Origin: Lachnospiraceae bacterium
GTDB lineage: Bacteria; Bacillota; Clostridia; Lachnospirales; Lachnospiraceae
DNA length: 64,000 nucleotides
NCBI GenBank assembly: GCA_017527205.1
Contig: JAFXQK010000002.1
Coordinates: 103,400 to 167,399, forward strand
Direction: 5' to 3'
Shown piece after piece: positions 9,768 to 18,851 of this stretch (position 1 is its first letter; each line of letters opens with the position of its first letter). The notes beneath the pieces were generated by a model. That model was not told the DNA's origin and did not search any database. It saw only the letters and a list, made by a program, of their open reading frames with translations. The translations under genes and the position numbers were made by a program.

Positions 9768-10637
9768 TTGGAACGAAGTTCAAGAACAGTAATCGCTAAT
9801 CTTTTATCATTTATACCAGATAAACGATATTTGCAAATGCGTTTCTTTTTATCATTAAAGAAAAGGCTTAATTTGAAAAATCCACAGACATACAATGAAA
9901 AAATACAATGGATGAAGCTTTACGATAGAAATCCATTGTACACCAAACTAGTAGATAAGAAAGAGGTCAAGGAATATGTGGAAAGCATGAAGATATGCAA
10001 CCTTAATATTATTCCGACAATTGCAGTATGGGAAAAAGCTGATGACATAGATCTTAGTATGTTGCCTGATGAATTCGTAATCAAATGTACTCATGACTCT
10101 GGGAGTGTGTTGGTTTTTAGAAAAAAAGATGATTATTCGATAGAGTATGTTAAAAAGCATTTTAATGAGGCCATGAAGAGAAAACAGTATATGGCAGGAA
10201 GGGAATGGGCCTATAAAGACGTGATCCCGAGGATTATTACTGAACCGTTTATGATGGATGATTCTGGTTTCGGGTTAAAGGATTATAAGTTTTTCTGTTT
10301 TGAGGGTAAAGTCAAAGCATTTTTCATCGCTACGGACCGAGGGAAAAAAGATTCGGATGTTAAATTCGATTTTTATGATGAATACTGTAATCATTTAGAA
10401 TTGAGACATGGGCATGAGAATGCCGCCATTCCACCTAATAAGCCCGAAAAATTTGACGAAATGAAAAGAATTGCAGAAGAATTATCGAAAGGGTTAAGGC
10501 ATGTCAGGGTTGACTTATATGACATAAATGGACGGATATACTTCGGGGAGTTTACCTTTTATCATCATTGCGGATTTGTTCCATTTGAACCAGAAAAATG
10601 GGATTACGTTTTCGGTAGTTGGATAAACATTCATTGA
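9768..10637 (+). CDS. TupA-like ATP-grasp protein
   Basis: The 289-residue protein shows the hallmarks of TupA-like ATP-grasp proteins found in teichuronic/exopolysaccharide clusters: an N-terminal NPQTYNEKIQWMKLYDR motif, LVDKKEVKEYV, a VIKCTHDSGSV strand and a C-terminal VRVDLYDINGRIYFGEFTF strand with the acidic metal ligands. These proteins probably ligate a carboxylate-amine or similar decoration onto the polymer, but the reaction is not established. The start is TTG at 9768. It follows the first glycosyltransferase by 6 bp, so the two are almost certainly co-translated. Confidence 0.85.
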   Translation: MERSSRTVIANLLSFIPDKRYLQMRFFLSLKKRLNLKNPQTYNEKIQWMKLYDRNPLYTKLVDKKEVKEYVESMKICNLNIIPTIAVWEKADDIDLSMLPDEFVIKCTHDSGSVLVFRKKDDYSIEYVKKHFNEAMKRKQYMAGREWAYKDVIPRIITEPFMMDDSGFGLKDYKFFCFEGKVKAFFIATDRGKKDSDVKFDFYDEYCNHLELRHGHENAAIPPNKPEKFDEMKRIAEELSKGLRHVRVDLYDINGRIYFGEFTFYHHCGFVPFEPEKWDYVFGSWINIH

Positions 10638-10767
10638 ATTTTTAAGGGATTCGCTTCAAGTAGGGATTTTTTAGAATTTTCTAAATTAAGAACAAAAAAG
10701 ACCATAAATATCAATATTATTAGGGCATGGTATTGCCTATCATCTGATTTCCAAGGATATAAATACA

Positions 10768-11628
10768 ATGGTTTATGCAATAGTAACGATATATAATCCT
10801 TCAATGGATAGTATTAAAAATTTAGAGGAGATTAAGGAGCAGGTTGATCGGTTGATTGTTTGTGACAACAGTAATGAACCCTGCAAAAGTAAAATCTGTT
10901 TTGAAATTGAATATTATCACAAAAATAAGAATTTAGGTTTATCACAGGCCTTTAATATTCCTTTAAAGAGAAATGATTTAAGATGGAACTTAGATGATTA
11001 TATTGTTTTTTTTGATCAGGATTCCAAAATTGATGCCGGATATATAAAGAGATTAGTAAGTGAGTACGAGAAATGTAGCCGTGATGGCATAAATATAGGA
11101 TGTCTTGGACCGGTATTTTATAACAGTAGCAATGACAGAATTGAGAAGACGCACGATGGTTATGAAGTAACGCCGGGTATATTTGAGGCTAAGCGTATCA
11201 TTACGTCTTCCATGATTTGCAAGTATGATGTTTTGCAAAAAGTAGGGTTTTGGAATGAAGATATTTTTTTGGACTTGGCAGACTGGGATTTGTGTTGGAG
11301 AATTCGGAAAGCTGGTTACAAATGCTTGATGACTGAAAATATTATTTTGTATCATTCTGTAGGTATTTCAGAGAAAAAAATTGGTTTACTACGTTTGAGA
11401 GTTGGAAACCCAATAAGAGAATACTATCAAATTCGAGATAGTTTGTACTTGGCACAAAAAAAATATACACCGTTTAGATATAAGATTAGATTTATGCTAA
11501 TGATACTTGTTAGAAGTCCGATTCATGTTTTCTTCTATGACGAAAGAAGACAAAGATTTCACTTTATAATGAGGGGAATTTATGACTTTATCGTAGGAAA
11601 ACACGGTGAATACAAAGACACTTGGTGA
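10768..11628 (+). CDS. Family 2 glycosyltransferase, rhamnosyltransferase-like
   Basis: The 286-residue protein starts with a short GT2 strand (YAIVTIYNP) followed by VCDNSNE, NLGLSQAFN and FFDQDSKI. This NxGLxxAxN plus FxDQD pattern is typical of RfbF-like rhamnosyltransferases. A WDLCWRIRKAGY motif supplies the acidic catalytic region. The product is probably a peripheral membrane enzyme adding one residue to the repeat unit; the sugar is inferred from family resemblance only. A 130-bp AT-rich gap precedes it, in which I saw no clear promoter. Confidence 0.82.
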   Translation: MVYAIVTIYNPSMDSIKNLEEIKEQVDRLIVCDNSNEPCKSKICFEIEYYHKNKNLGLSQAFNIPLKRNDLRWNLDDYIVFFDQDSKIDAGYIKRLVSEYEKCSRDGINIGCLGPVFYNSSNDRIEKTHDGYEVTPGIFEAKRIITSSMICKYDVLQKVGFWNEDIFLDLADWDLCWRIRKAGYKCLMTENIILYHSVGISEKKIGLLRLRVGNPIREYYQIRDSLYLAQKKYTPFRYKIRFMLMILVRSPIHVFFYDERRQRFHFIMRGIYDFIVGKHGEYKDTW

Positions 11629-11679
11629 TCGCTTTGTCATAGCTGTCACACAATATAATTAACTGATCGAGGAGCTTCA

Positions 11680-12816
11680 ATGGCACTGCAAATAAGCTAT
11701 TATATACTCAGTATTCTGGGTTTAGTAAAGAAAAAATCCAAATCGTTGACAGTATTGATGCTATTTGTTATGTGGCTTGTCTTTGGCTTGTGTACATATA
11801 ATGGTGATTTTCCGTTATATAGTACCGTATATGACAATATCCAAAATTTTGGATATTGGACTGAATTTGAGCCGCTTTTTAATGTGATGATGTTTGGTTG
11901 TAGCATTCTTGGATTAAATTTTATCCAGTTCAGAATGGTATTTGGAGCCTTATTTCTTTTACTGTTGAATTACACTATAGGCAAATACACGGTTAACAAG
12001 GCAGAAGTCTTGGGACTGTATATGGTGTTCCCATATCTTTGGGGGATATCAGTTATCAGGTCGGCATTTGCGGGGATACTTGTTATGCTGGCGTATCATG
12101 ACATTATAGTGGGTAAAAACAAAAAAAAGAAGTTTTGGCTGTTAATGATTACTGCTTCCCTAATACAATTCACGTCAATTTTCTTTGTTGCATACTATTT
12201 TTTTAGAAACAGAAAAATAAAACCATTACTCATCATTATTGTAGCAACTATATCTATAGGCGGAGTTGTCGGGTATTATTTTGGAGTATTCTATCGAATA
12301 GCCTCTTTATTAACGTCAAATTATCGAAGACTGAAATGGTTTGATCCCGCCAATTCCTCACAGAAGCTTAAGTGGTCAATTTATCTTATCATAATTCTTT
12401 TGGTGGTTATTTATCTTTGCTACAGAGCTCGAAAGGAGAGCCACCGGTATGAAATGAGTCTGGGAATTAGCAATAAATATGCTGATGAGATATTCTATCT
12501 GAGCTTGACAATGCTGGTGCTGGTTCCAACTTTTTTTGTCACCAATGCAAGTAATAGATTCATTTGGCAATTTTTACTTTTTTGTATGGTTACCTACGCT
12601 AAGAATGATGAATGTAGATTACAAACTGGTAAGTGGAATTTGTTATCTGTCAGAATGGAAAATCTAATTTTGATTGCATGCCTTATCTTCTTTGCTTATT
12701 ATTCTAATTTACCATATAGAGGAACGTATAATGATGAATATCTTGCATTTCAGAATAATTTGATTTACGGGCAATACGATTGGGATACTTGGCGACAATG
12801 GTATTGGGGAAAATGA
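11680..12816 (+). CDS. EpsG-family polysaccharide polymerase (Wzy-like)
   Basis: A 378-residue polytopic membrane protein with about ten hydrophobic helices. An extracytoplasmic-type loop near the N-terminus holds YNGDFPLYSTVYD, and YLWGISVIRSAFA follows at about residue 115-130, both typical of EpsG proteins. These are the polymerase class that joins flipped repeat units in Wzx/Wzy pathways of Firmicutes. Its place directly before the flippase gene fits this role. The C-terminal soluble tail with several Trp/Tyr residues is common in the family. Confidence 0.8.
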   Translation: MALQISYYILSILGLVKKKSKSLTVLMLFVMWLVFGLCTYNGDFPLYSTVYDNIQNFGYWTEFEPLFNVMMFGCSILGLNFIQFRMVFGALFLLLLNYTIGKYTVNKAEVLGLYMVFPYLWGISVIRSAFAGILVMLAYHDIIVGKNKKKKFWLLMITASLIQFTSIFFVAYYFFRNRKIKPLLIIIVATISIGGVVGYYFGVFYRIASLLTSNYRRLKWFDPANSSQKLKWSIYLIIILLVVIYLCYRARKESHRYEMSLGISNKYADEIFYLSLTMLVLVPTFFVTNASNRFIWQFLLFCMVTYAKNDECRLQTGKWNLLSVRMENLILIACLIFFAYYSNLPYRGTYNDEYLAFQNNLIYGQYDWDTWRQWYWGK

Positions 12817-12881
12817 TTATCACTTCCTTATAAGAATGGTATCATCTCAAAATACTTAAAATATGCAGAGGTATATAGAAT

Positions 12882-14348
12882 TTGAAAGAAATTAGTAAAG
12901 AACAGTTTGCCAAAGGAACCATTTGGAAACTGCTTGAACGATTCACGGGACGAGGAATATCGTTAGTTATTTCTGTAATATTAGCGAGACTACTAAGTCC
13001 TGATGATTATGGCCTAATTGCACTGACCACTGTATTTACAAATCTTTCAGAGATTCTGATTGATGCAGGCTTTGGAACGACTCTAATAAGAAAGAAAGAA
13101 GTAGGTGACGAGGATTATGCCTGCGTATTTGCAATCAGCGCAAGTGTTTCTACGGTTCTATACATAATATTTTTCTCGATTTCACCATTTGTTGCTACCT
13201 ACTATAATAAGCCCGAACTAACGTCAGTGCTTCGCGTCATGAGCTTAGTCCTTTTTATACAGGCATTTGGTTCAACACGTAATGCGTTTGTGAACAGAAA
13301 TATGCAATTTAAGCTTCTGATGAAGTGTAACACTGTAGCTGCAATTATTTCTGGAATGACAGGGATTGCATGCGCATATTATGGCATGGGCGTGTGGGCG
13401 TTAGTGATTCAGAGGCTCCTCCACCAGACTATCATAACGCTAATTTTGTTTGTAAAACTAAAATGGAGACCAAAATTCCATTTTGATAAAAATAAATTTA
13501 ACGAACTATTTGGATTTAGTGCTGGAGTTATAGGAGCCACGTTAGTGAATTACATGGAGAATTGTGTTAACAGTCTTGTTATTGGAAAGCATTATTCTGT
13601 TGCTGACTTAGGCTATATGGATAAGGCGTATATTTTACCGGAGCAGATATCGCTGAATACGATAGGGGCTATGACTAACGTACTACTGCCGACAGTTTCA
13701 TCGTATCAGGATAATATACCCAAGCTAAAGCAGGTGATAAGGAAGGTAGTCCGATACACTGGATATATTTTGTTCCCAATCATGCTAGGGATGTTAGTTA
13801 TATCAAAAGAGGCAGTGGTCGTTCTGTTTTCAGAAAAGTGGCTATCGGCCGTTCCGATGATGCGGTTTATATGTATTTATTATATCGCTACACCGTTGAT
13901 GCTTATTGACGTTCAGGTGTTCTTTGGGCTTGGACACAGTAATACAAGATTGAAAACAGAGATATACAGAATGGTTTTCATATTGACTGGAGTAATGTTA
14001 TGCTGCTTTGTGTTTGATTGGGAGATTAAATATTTCTCCATGATGAATGCTATCGCAGTCAGTCTTGGAACTTTGATTACACACATTGAAGTAAAAAAAC
14101 TGATAGGGTATTCAATGATGGAAAGGATTCAAGATACTTATAAGGCTCTGATTTCGTCTTTATTTATGTGTGTTGTTGTTTTAATAGTTCAGCATTGTAT
14201 AAATCCGATAGTTATTCCTGAGATTATTAAGCTTATTGCAGAAGTTCTATCGGGTGGAGTTACATACCTGATTCTTTCAATGGTGTTAAAAATAGATGTG
14301 TTCAGCGAGCTGCTGGATATTGTTTCCAGACGGAAAGAGGTAAGTTAG
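12882..14348 (+). CDS. Wzx-type polysaccharide flippase (oligosaccharide repeat-unit exporter)
   Basis: A 488-residue membrane protein with 12-14 hydrophobic segments. The N-terminus KGTIWKLLERFTGRGISLVI and the following ARLLSPDDYGLIAL motif are characteristic of the PST/WzxC branch of the MOP superfamily, which moves lipid-linked repeat units to the outer membrane face. The start is TTG at 12882, preceded by AGAGG. Its TAG stop shares its last base with the GTG start of the following glycosyltransferase, indicating translational coupling. Confidence 0.9.
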   Translation: MKEISKEQFAKGTIWKLLERFTGRGISLVISVILARLLSPDDYGLIALTTVFTNLSEILIDAGFGTTLIRKKEVGDEDYACVFAISASVSTVLYIIFFSISPFVATYYNKPELTSVLRVMSLVLFIQAFGSTRNAFVNRNMQFKLLMKCNTVAAIISGMTGIACAYYGMGVWALVIQRLLHQTIITLILFVKLKWRPKFHFDKNKFNELFGFSAGVIGATLVNYMENCVNSLVIGKHYSVADLGYMDKAYILPEQISLNTIGAMTNVLLPTVSSYQDNIPKLKQVIRKVVRYTGYILFPIMLGMLVISKEAVVVLFSEKWLSAVPMMRFICIYYIATPLMLIDVQVFFGLGHSNTRLKTEIYRMVFILTGVMLCCFVFDWEIKYFSMMNAIAVSLGTLITHIEVKKLIGYSMMERIQDTYKALISSLFMCVVVLIVQHCINPIVIPEIIKLIAEVLSGGVTYLILSMVLKIDVFSELLDIVSRRKEVS

Positions 14349-15541
14349 TGGCAAACGTTCTATGCGTTTTTGAAAACATAATAGCAACGGTAGCAGTAAC
14401 GGAAAAGTTTTTTCGTGAACTATCAGAGTATGACAAACGGATAGCGGTAAAATACTTATCTGTTGCACAAGTTAAAAAGCGAGATGTTGAATGGTGTGAC
14501 ATTTTATATATGATTAGACCAAACAATGCCGTATTCGCCAGACTTGCAAAAGTTGCACACAGGTGCGGGATCACCGTGGCTTTCTATCTTGATGATGACC
14601 TTAGTATGCTGCCTGAGGGTAGTCCCAATATGCCTTGGAGGAAAAAAGGACTTGCACTTTCAGCAAAGAATGTAGACATGATAGTTTCACCAAGCCCTTA
14701 TATATGCAAGAGATATGGAGATAAATATGGTGTTACCAAGCGTGTTATTATTGATACGCCCGTACCAAAGGAAGAAATAAATAAACATACTGATGGCAGA
14801 AATGATCAAATAAAAATCGTTTACGCAGCGGGGCTGGGACATAAGCCCTTATTTGATAAATTCATAAGGCCAGTGCTGTCAGAATTAAGTGCATGTTATT
14901 CTGACAGAGTATCCTTAACGTTTATGGGGGTTCATCCAGATATCCATCCAAATGATTACGAGATGAGCATCAGTTTTATCCCTCCCATGTCACTTGAGGA
15001 ATATAGAAAAACAATAGCGGATGAAAATTTTGATATTGGCTTGGCTCCGTTGGTTACGGATGAATTTACGAAATGCAAGTATTTTAATAAGTTCATTGAA
15101 TATGCGATGTTCGGTATTGTTGGCCTGTATTCTAATACGGAACCATATACATTTGTCATAAAGGATAAAGAGAATGGCTTGTTGGTAGGAGATAAACCGG
15201 AGGAGTGGTTGGAAGCAATAGGGTATGCCGTTGACCATCATGATGTAATCACAAAGTGCAGGAATGGAGCTTACGACACGTTAAAATTGAAATTTGATCC
15301 AAAGCTGATCATGGACGGTTTTATCGCCGAAATCCCGGAATTAGTGGAACCGCATAAGAATAGAACCATGAGAGGAAATACAATTGGCTTTATAAAGATG
15401 CAGTATTTAATTAGCAGATGTGGAGACTGGATCTATAAAACAATTTTCTACTTTAAGAGAGGTGGAATCTCGGAAGTTAAGGAAGGAATAAAGAGAAAAA
15501 TCAATACGATTAGAGTTGAAAAAAGTACGATGAGGACATGA
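14348..15541 (+). CDS. Glycosyltransferase, GT-B fold (group 1-like)
   Basis: The 397-residue protein lacks the GT2 signature. It has two Rossmann-like halves instead: an N-terminal part with FYLDDDLSMLP and a C-terminal part with IVYAAGLGHKP (about 155-165) and a donor-binding region FDIGLAPL ... KYFNKFIEYAMFG (about 228-260), with NGLLVGDKPEEW further on. This resembles GT4-type enzymes. It is coupled to the flippase gene by overlapping stop and start codons and is the last gene of the leftmost co-directional run. Confidence 0.75.
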   Translation: MANVLCVFENIIATVAVTEKFFRELSEYDKRIAVKYLSVAQVKKRDVEWCDILYMIRPNNAVFARLAKVAHRCGITVAFYLDDDLSMLPEGSPNMPWRKKGLALSAKNVDMIVSPSPYICKRYGDKYGVTKRVIIDTPVPKEEINKHTDGRNDQIKIVYAAGLGHKPLFDKFIRPVLSELSACYSDRVSLTFMGVHPDIHPNDYEMSISFIPPMSLEEYRKTIADENFDIGLAPLVTDEFTKCKYFNKFIEYAMFGIVGLYSNTEPYTFVIKDKENGLLVGDKPEEWLEAIGYAVDHHDVITKCRNGAYDTLKLKFDPKLIMDGFIAEIPELVEPHKNRTMRGNTIGFIKMQYLISRCGDWIYKTIFYFKRGGISEVKEGIKRKINTIRVEKSTMRT

Positions 15542-15692
15542 TGGAAGAAATTTGTATAAGCAATTTAACATTCACGGAGATGAAGATTTAAGATCAGAAC
15601 AATCTGACAGTAGTTGAATGGCAAATGGTGTTTGATTTTTTAAGTGCAATGTTTGTATCTTTAATACAATAATATTAATAAGGGATTAGCGT

Positions 15693-16745
15693 ATGGACGT
15701 TGAAAAGGTAGGCAAGGCAATAGCATATTTACGCAAACGCGCAGGTTATACCCAGAAAGATTTGGCAGACCGGATTGGAATAAGCGATAAAGCAGTCTCA
15801 AAATGGGAAAGGGGATTAGGACTGCCGGAAATAGGATATCTTAGAAAATTATCCATATTATTAGATACGGACACGGACTCTCTTTTGGCAGGAGACGTTG
15901 TTCATCATGATAGCAGCTGGAGCGGAATCATTGTCTTGAATGAAAACGCATACGGCATTCATGCGGGAACTATTATTTATGATAAGCCACTGATTAATTA
16001 TCTGCTTTCGTACTTTCTCTTAGTTGGCATTAGAAACATTACTATTGTGGGGACGGAGGCAGATAAGCGGTACATAGCATCATCGCTTGGAGTTGGTGAA
16101 GAGTACGGCATTAAGTTAACTACGATGGTAGGGAATTTGATTGACGCTGTGGAGAGTCGAGCGTTGAAAGGTAACGTGATGCTCGTATATGGCCGATGCT
16201 TTTTGTATGGCGTTGATCAGACCAGGTTTTTCCAAAAAGCCATGATGAATCGAGATCACTTTACCATGATGGTTCTGCCTAAGAAGATGGCAGGAGGTAC
16301 CTCTCACGTGGTCATTGATCAGAACATGAAAGTGGTTAATACGAACTCGGGTGAACCTTTAAAAACACAGTATGACTTTTCTGATATTCCGATTCTTCTG
16401 CTTCCGGCTAATATTCTTTCAGACATGACGAAGAAGGCAGATATTTCATCATTTATCTCGGATTATGCAGCAAAAAATGAGCTGTATGTGTTCATGCTTG
16501 ATCGAGGCTTTGTTGAGATAGAGATAGATGATTGGAATAATGTTCAGGAAGCATCCAGTTTTATGAAGATTGTTCAGGATAAGTGTGGGATGAATGTTTA
16601 CTGCTTGGAAGAGGTGGCCTGGCGGAGGGGATTTATTTCCTTAGAGCAGCTAAAAAAGTTAGGGGATAAACACAAGGGGAACAACTATGGGGATTATATC
16701 CATAGTCTCTATCATAGGTTTAAGAGCAGTCAGATGGAGGAGTAG
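15693..16745 (+). CDS. XRE-type DNA-binding domain fused to a degenerate RmlA-like nucleotidyltransferase domain
   Basis: Residues 5-62 are a clear XRE helix-turn-helix (YTQKDLADRIGISDKAVSKWE). Residues 77-345 align by eye along the whole of glucose-1-phosphate thymidylyltransferase: IYDKPLINYLLSYFLLVGI (95-113), LVYGRCFLYG (164-173) at the LGDNxxYG position, MLDRGF (268-273), EASSFM (286-291), and CLEEVAWRRGFIS (304-316) with NNYGDYI (330-336). Key catalytic parts are gone: the GGxGTRL loop is replaced by residues 80-95, the metal Asp of LGDN is Arg167, and the WLDTG motif reads EIEIDD. I infer a pseudoenzyme that may sense a sugar nucleotide or sugar phosphate and control the surrounding cluster. 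The start is ATG with AAGGGA upstream. Confidence 0.8.
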   Translation: MDVEKVGKAIAYLRKRAGYTQKDLADRIGISDKAVSKWERGLGLPEIGYLRKLSILLDTDTDSLLAGDVVHHDSSWSGIIVLNENAYGIHAGTIIYDKPLINYLLSYFLLVGIRNITIVGTEADKRYIASSLGVGEEYGIKLTTMVGNLIDAVESRALKGNVMLVYGRCFLYGVDQTRFFQKAMMNRDHFTMMVLPKKMAGGTSHVVIDQNMKVVNTNSGEPLKTQYDFSDIPILLLPANILSDMTKKADISSFISDYAAKNELYVFMLDRGFVEIEIDDWNNVQEASSFMKIVQDKCGMNVYCLEEVAWRRGFISLEQLKKLGDKHKGNNYGDYIHSLYHRFKSSQMEE

Positions 16746-16774
16746 TTGCTGCTTTCAGTATGCAAAATGTGAGG

Positions 16775-16815
16775 ACGGGGCGTGAGAGTTATGAGGACTC
16801 TACGCTCCGTTTACT
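16775..16815 (+). terminator. Hairpin downstream of the XRE-RmlA gene
   Basis: ACGG-GGCG-TGAGAGT (16775-16789) pairs imperfectly with ACTCT-ACGC-TCCGT (16797-16810), followed by TTACTT. The stem is strong but the T-tract is poor. The rest of 16746-17045 is AT-rich and holds no gene I can support. Confidence 0.45.
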
Positions 16816-17045
16816 TATATTCGGAATAAATGATGAGGGTAAGGTGGATTAGTGGGGAATTCAGCGAGAAATCAAAGTTTAAATCGCATTTCTGGTAAAC
16901 AGATAGTCGGTTGGTCATAACCATCTTTGAGGGTACAATCTTAATGTACAGTTTTATTATGCCTTTTATTTATTTAGAATAGATAAAAAAACAGAGAGCA
17001 GAAAAAATAAAGCACTATATGACCAAACGCATAGGAGAATCTATT

Positions 17046-18221
17046 ATGTCAGGAATTCAATTATTTAAGGCAAACTTTGACGTGGAGGCGTGCCTTGCGC
17101 AGGTTCGCGAGTGTCTTGAAAAAGGATGGACAGGCATGGGCTTCAAGACAGTAGAGTTTGAAGAGGAGTGGAAGAAATACACTGGACATAAGTTTGCTTA
17201 TTATATCAATTCCAATACGGCTGGTCTATATATGGCCGTTGATACCATGAAGGAGCTTTATGGATGGGCAGATGGAGATGAGATTATTTCTACACCTTTG
17301 ACATTCATTTCAACAAATCATGCCATAGCACAGAGTAATCTTAAGGCTGTATTTGCGGATGTGGATGATACGCTTTGTCTTGATCCGAAGTCTGTTGAAG
17401 AGCATATTACAGACAAGACCAGAGCAGTTATATTTGTTGGCTTTGGTGGTAATACAGGAAGCTTCAAACAGATTGTTAAGCTCTGTAAGAGCCGTGGCAT
17501 TAAACTGATTCTTGATGCTGCTCATATGTCTGGTACTCGCTACAAGGATGGAACTGTTCCGGGAACAAATGGTGATGCAGATGTTACGGTATATTCTTTT
17601 CAGGCAGTTAAGAATCTTCCTACAGGTGATAGTGGCGCAATTTGTACAGATGATGCAGAGCTTGATGAGATTTTCCGTAAGAAGGCATGGCTTGGAATTA
17701 GTAAAGATACATATTCGCGTACGATAAACAAGGAAGGAACTTACAAGTGGAAGTATGACGTAGAGTATGTTGGTGATAAATACAACGGAAACGCAATCAT
17801 GGCTGGGATTGCTCTTGCACAGCTTCCTCATCTTGATCGTGATAATGCATATCGCAGAACTCTTGCACAGTGGTATTCAGAAGTGTTCAAGCAATATCCT
17901 AAGCAAATTGGATTGGTTAAGGTGCCTGATGACTGCGTTACTTCACAGCACTTGTTCCAGATTTTTGTTCAGGATAGAGATGGATTGATGATGTACTTGA
18001 ATAGTAATGAAGTTTATCCTGGTGTTCATTATGTTGTTAACACAGATTATCGTATGTATGAGTATGGTAAGGGAACATGCCCTAATGCTGAGTTTGCAAG
18101 CGAACATGTTATTTCGCTTCCTATGCATATGGGGGTTACGTTTGATGACATAAAGTACATCACAGGTCTTGTCATTAAGTATGTAATGGAAATTAGGAAA
18201 GGTGAAGTACTCAAACAATAA
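17046..18221 (+). CDS. PLP-dependent sugar aminotransferase (DegT/DnrJ/EryC1/StrS family)
   Basis: The start is set at the ATG at 17046 because AGGAGA lies 8 bp upstream; the longer frame from 17019 lacks a ribosome-binding site. The 391-residue protein has the family order: SNTAGLYMAV near the N-terminus, TPLTFISTNHAI, VFVGFGG, the LILDAAHMSG strand with the PLP-pyridine Asp, and SFQAVKNLPTGDSG with the Schiff-base Lys. These enzymes transaminate 4-keto (or 3-keto) nucleotide sugars. The next gene is a matching N-acetyltransferase, so together they probably make an N-acetylated amino-deoxysugar for the polymer. Confidence 0.9.
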   Translation: MSGIQLFKANFDVEACLAQVRECLEKGWTGMGFKTVEFEEEWKKYTGHKFAYYINSNTAGLYMAVDTMKELYGWADGDEIISTPLTFISTNHAIAQSNLKAVFADVDDTLCLDPKSVEEHITDKTRAVIFVGFGGNTGSFKQIVKLCKSRGIKLILDAAHMSGTRYKDGTVPGTNGDADVTVYSFQAVKNLPTGDSGAICTDDAELDEIFRKKAWLGISKDTYSRTINKEGTYKWKYDVEYVGDKYNGNAIMAGIALAQLPHLDRDNAYRRTLAQWYSEVFKQYPKQIGLVKVPDDCVTSQHLFQIFVQDRDGLMMYLNSNEVYPGVHYVVNTDYRMYEYGKGTCPNAEFASEHVISLPMHMGVTFDDIKYITGLVIKYVMEIRKGEVLKQ

Positions 18222-18276
18222 AGCTTGGTGCAGGGACTTGCTAAACTAAACGGAAGATATAATAGGAGATACAATA

Positions 18277-18804
18277 GTGGGAAAAGTTTTACTGCGGCAA
18301 TTATCTCTAGCAGATACAGATAATATTGTTAGGTGGAGAAATAATCCATCAGTTAAGAAAAATTTATATTCTCAGGATGAATTGAAGCATCAACAACATA
18401 TTTCATATTTTGAGAAATTAGTTAAGACGGGAAAGTGTGCTCAATTTATCATTGTTGAAAATGGTGAAAATCAAAGAGACATAGGTACAACCTTTATAAA
18501 GAATATAGACCATAATAATCATAATGGAGAATATGGAATCTTTATTGGTGAAGATAGCGCACGAGGTAAAGGGCTTGCTGTGTCTGCTACATATGAAACA
18601 TTAAAATATGGTTTCGAAGAACTTAAATTACACAGAATCTATCTTACTGTTATGGCAGATAATGTACCCGCCATTAGTACCTACGAGAAAGTAGGTTTTA
18701 TAAAAGAAGGCATAATGCGCGATGGATTTCTAAGATATGATGGGTATGTTGATATTGTTATGATGGCTATGCTAAAAAGTGGCTGGGATAATCAGAGGAC
18801 GTGA
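18277..18804 (+). CDS. GNAT-family N-acetyltransferase for amino-sugar
   Basis: 175 residues with the GNAT fold: IVRWRNNPSVKKNLY near the N-terminus (the WRN motif of RimJ/PseH-like enzymes), EYGIFIGEDSARGKGLA as the acetyl-CoA P-loop (about 86-102), and LKLHRIYLTVMADNVPAISTYEKVGF in the C-terminal half. Similar proteins acetylate UDP- or dTDP-4-amino sugars. The start is GTG at 18277. The position after a sugar aminotransferase supports a role in N-acetylated amino-sugar synthesis rather than ribosomal protein acetylation. Confidence 0.8.
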   Translation: MGKVLLRQLSLADTDNIVRWRNNPSVKKNLYSQDELKHQQHISYFEKLVKTGKCAQFIIVENGENQRDIGTTFIKNIDHNNHNGEYGIFIGEDSARGKGLAVSATYETLKYGFEELKLHRIYLTVMADNVPAISTYEKVGFIKEGIMRDGFLRYDGYVDIVMMAMLKSGWDNQRT

Positions 18805-18819
18805 TAATGCGGATATACT

Positions 18820-18851
18820 AAAGATCAATAGATTCTTAATTGATCTTTTTT
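18820..18851. terminator. Terminator between convergent cluster arms
   Basis: AAAGATCAAT (18820-18829) and ATTGATCTTT (18839-18848) form a perfect 10-bp stem followed by a T-run. The hairpin overlaps the last codons of the epimerase gene on the minus strand and ends the plus-strand acetyltransferase transcript. Confidence 0.8.

Noticed and set aside
15541..15591. Micro-ORF overlapping the stop of the GT-B gene
   Set aside because: Sixteen codons, no independent ribosome-binding site and no recognisable sequence; too weak to annotate.
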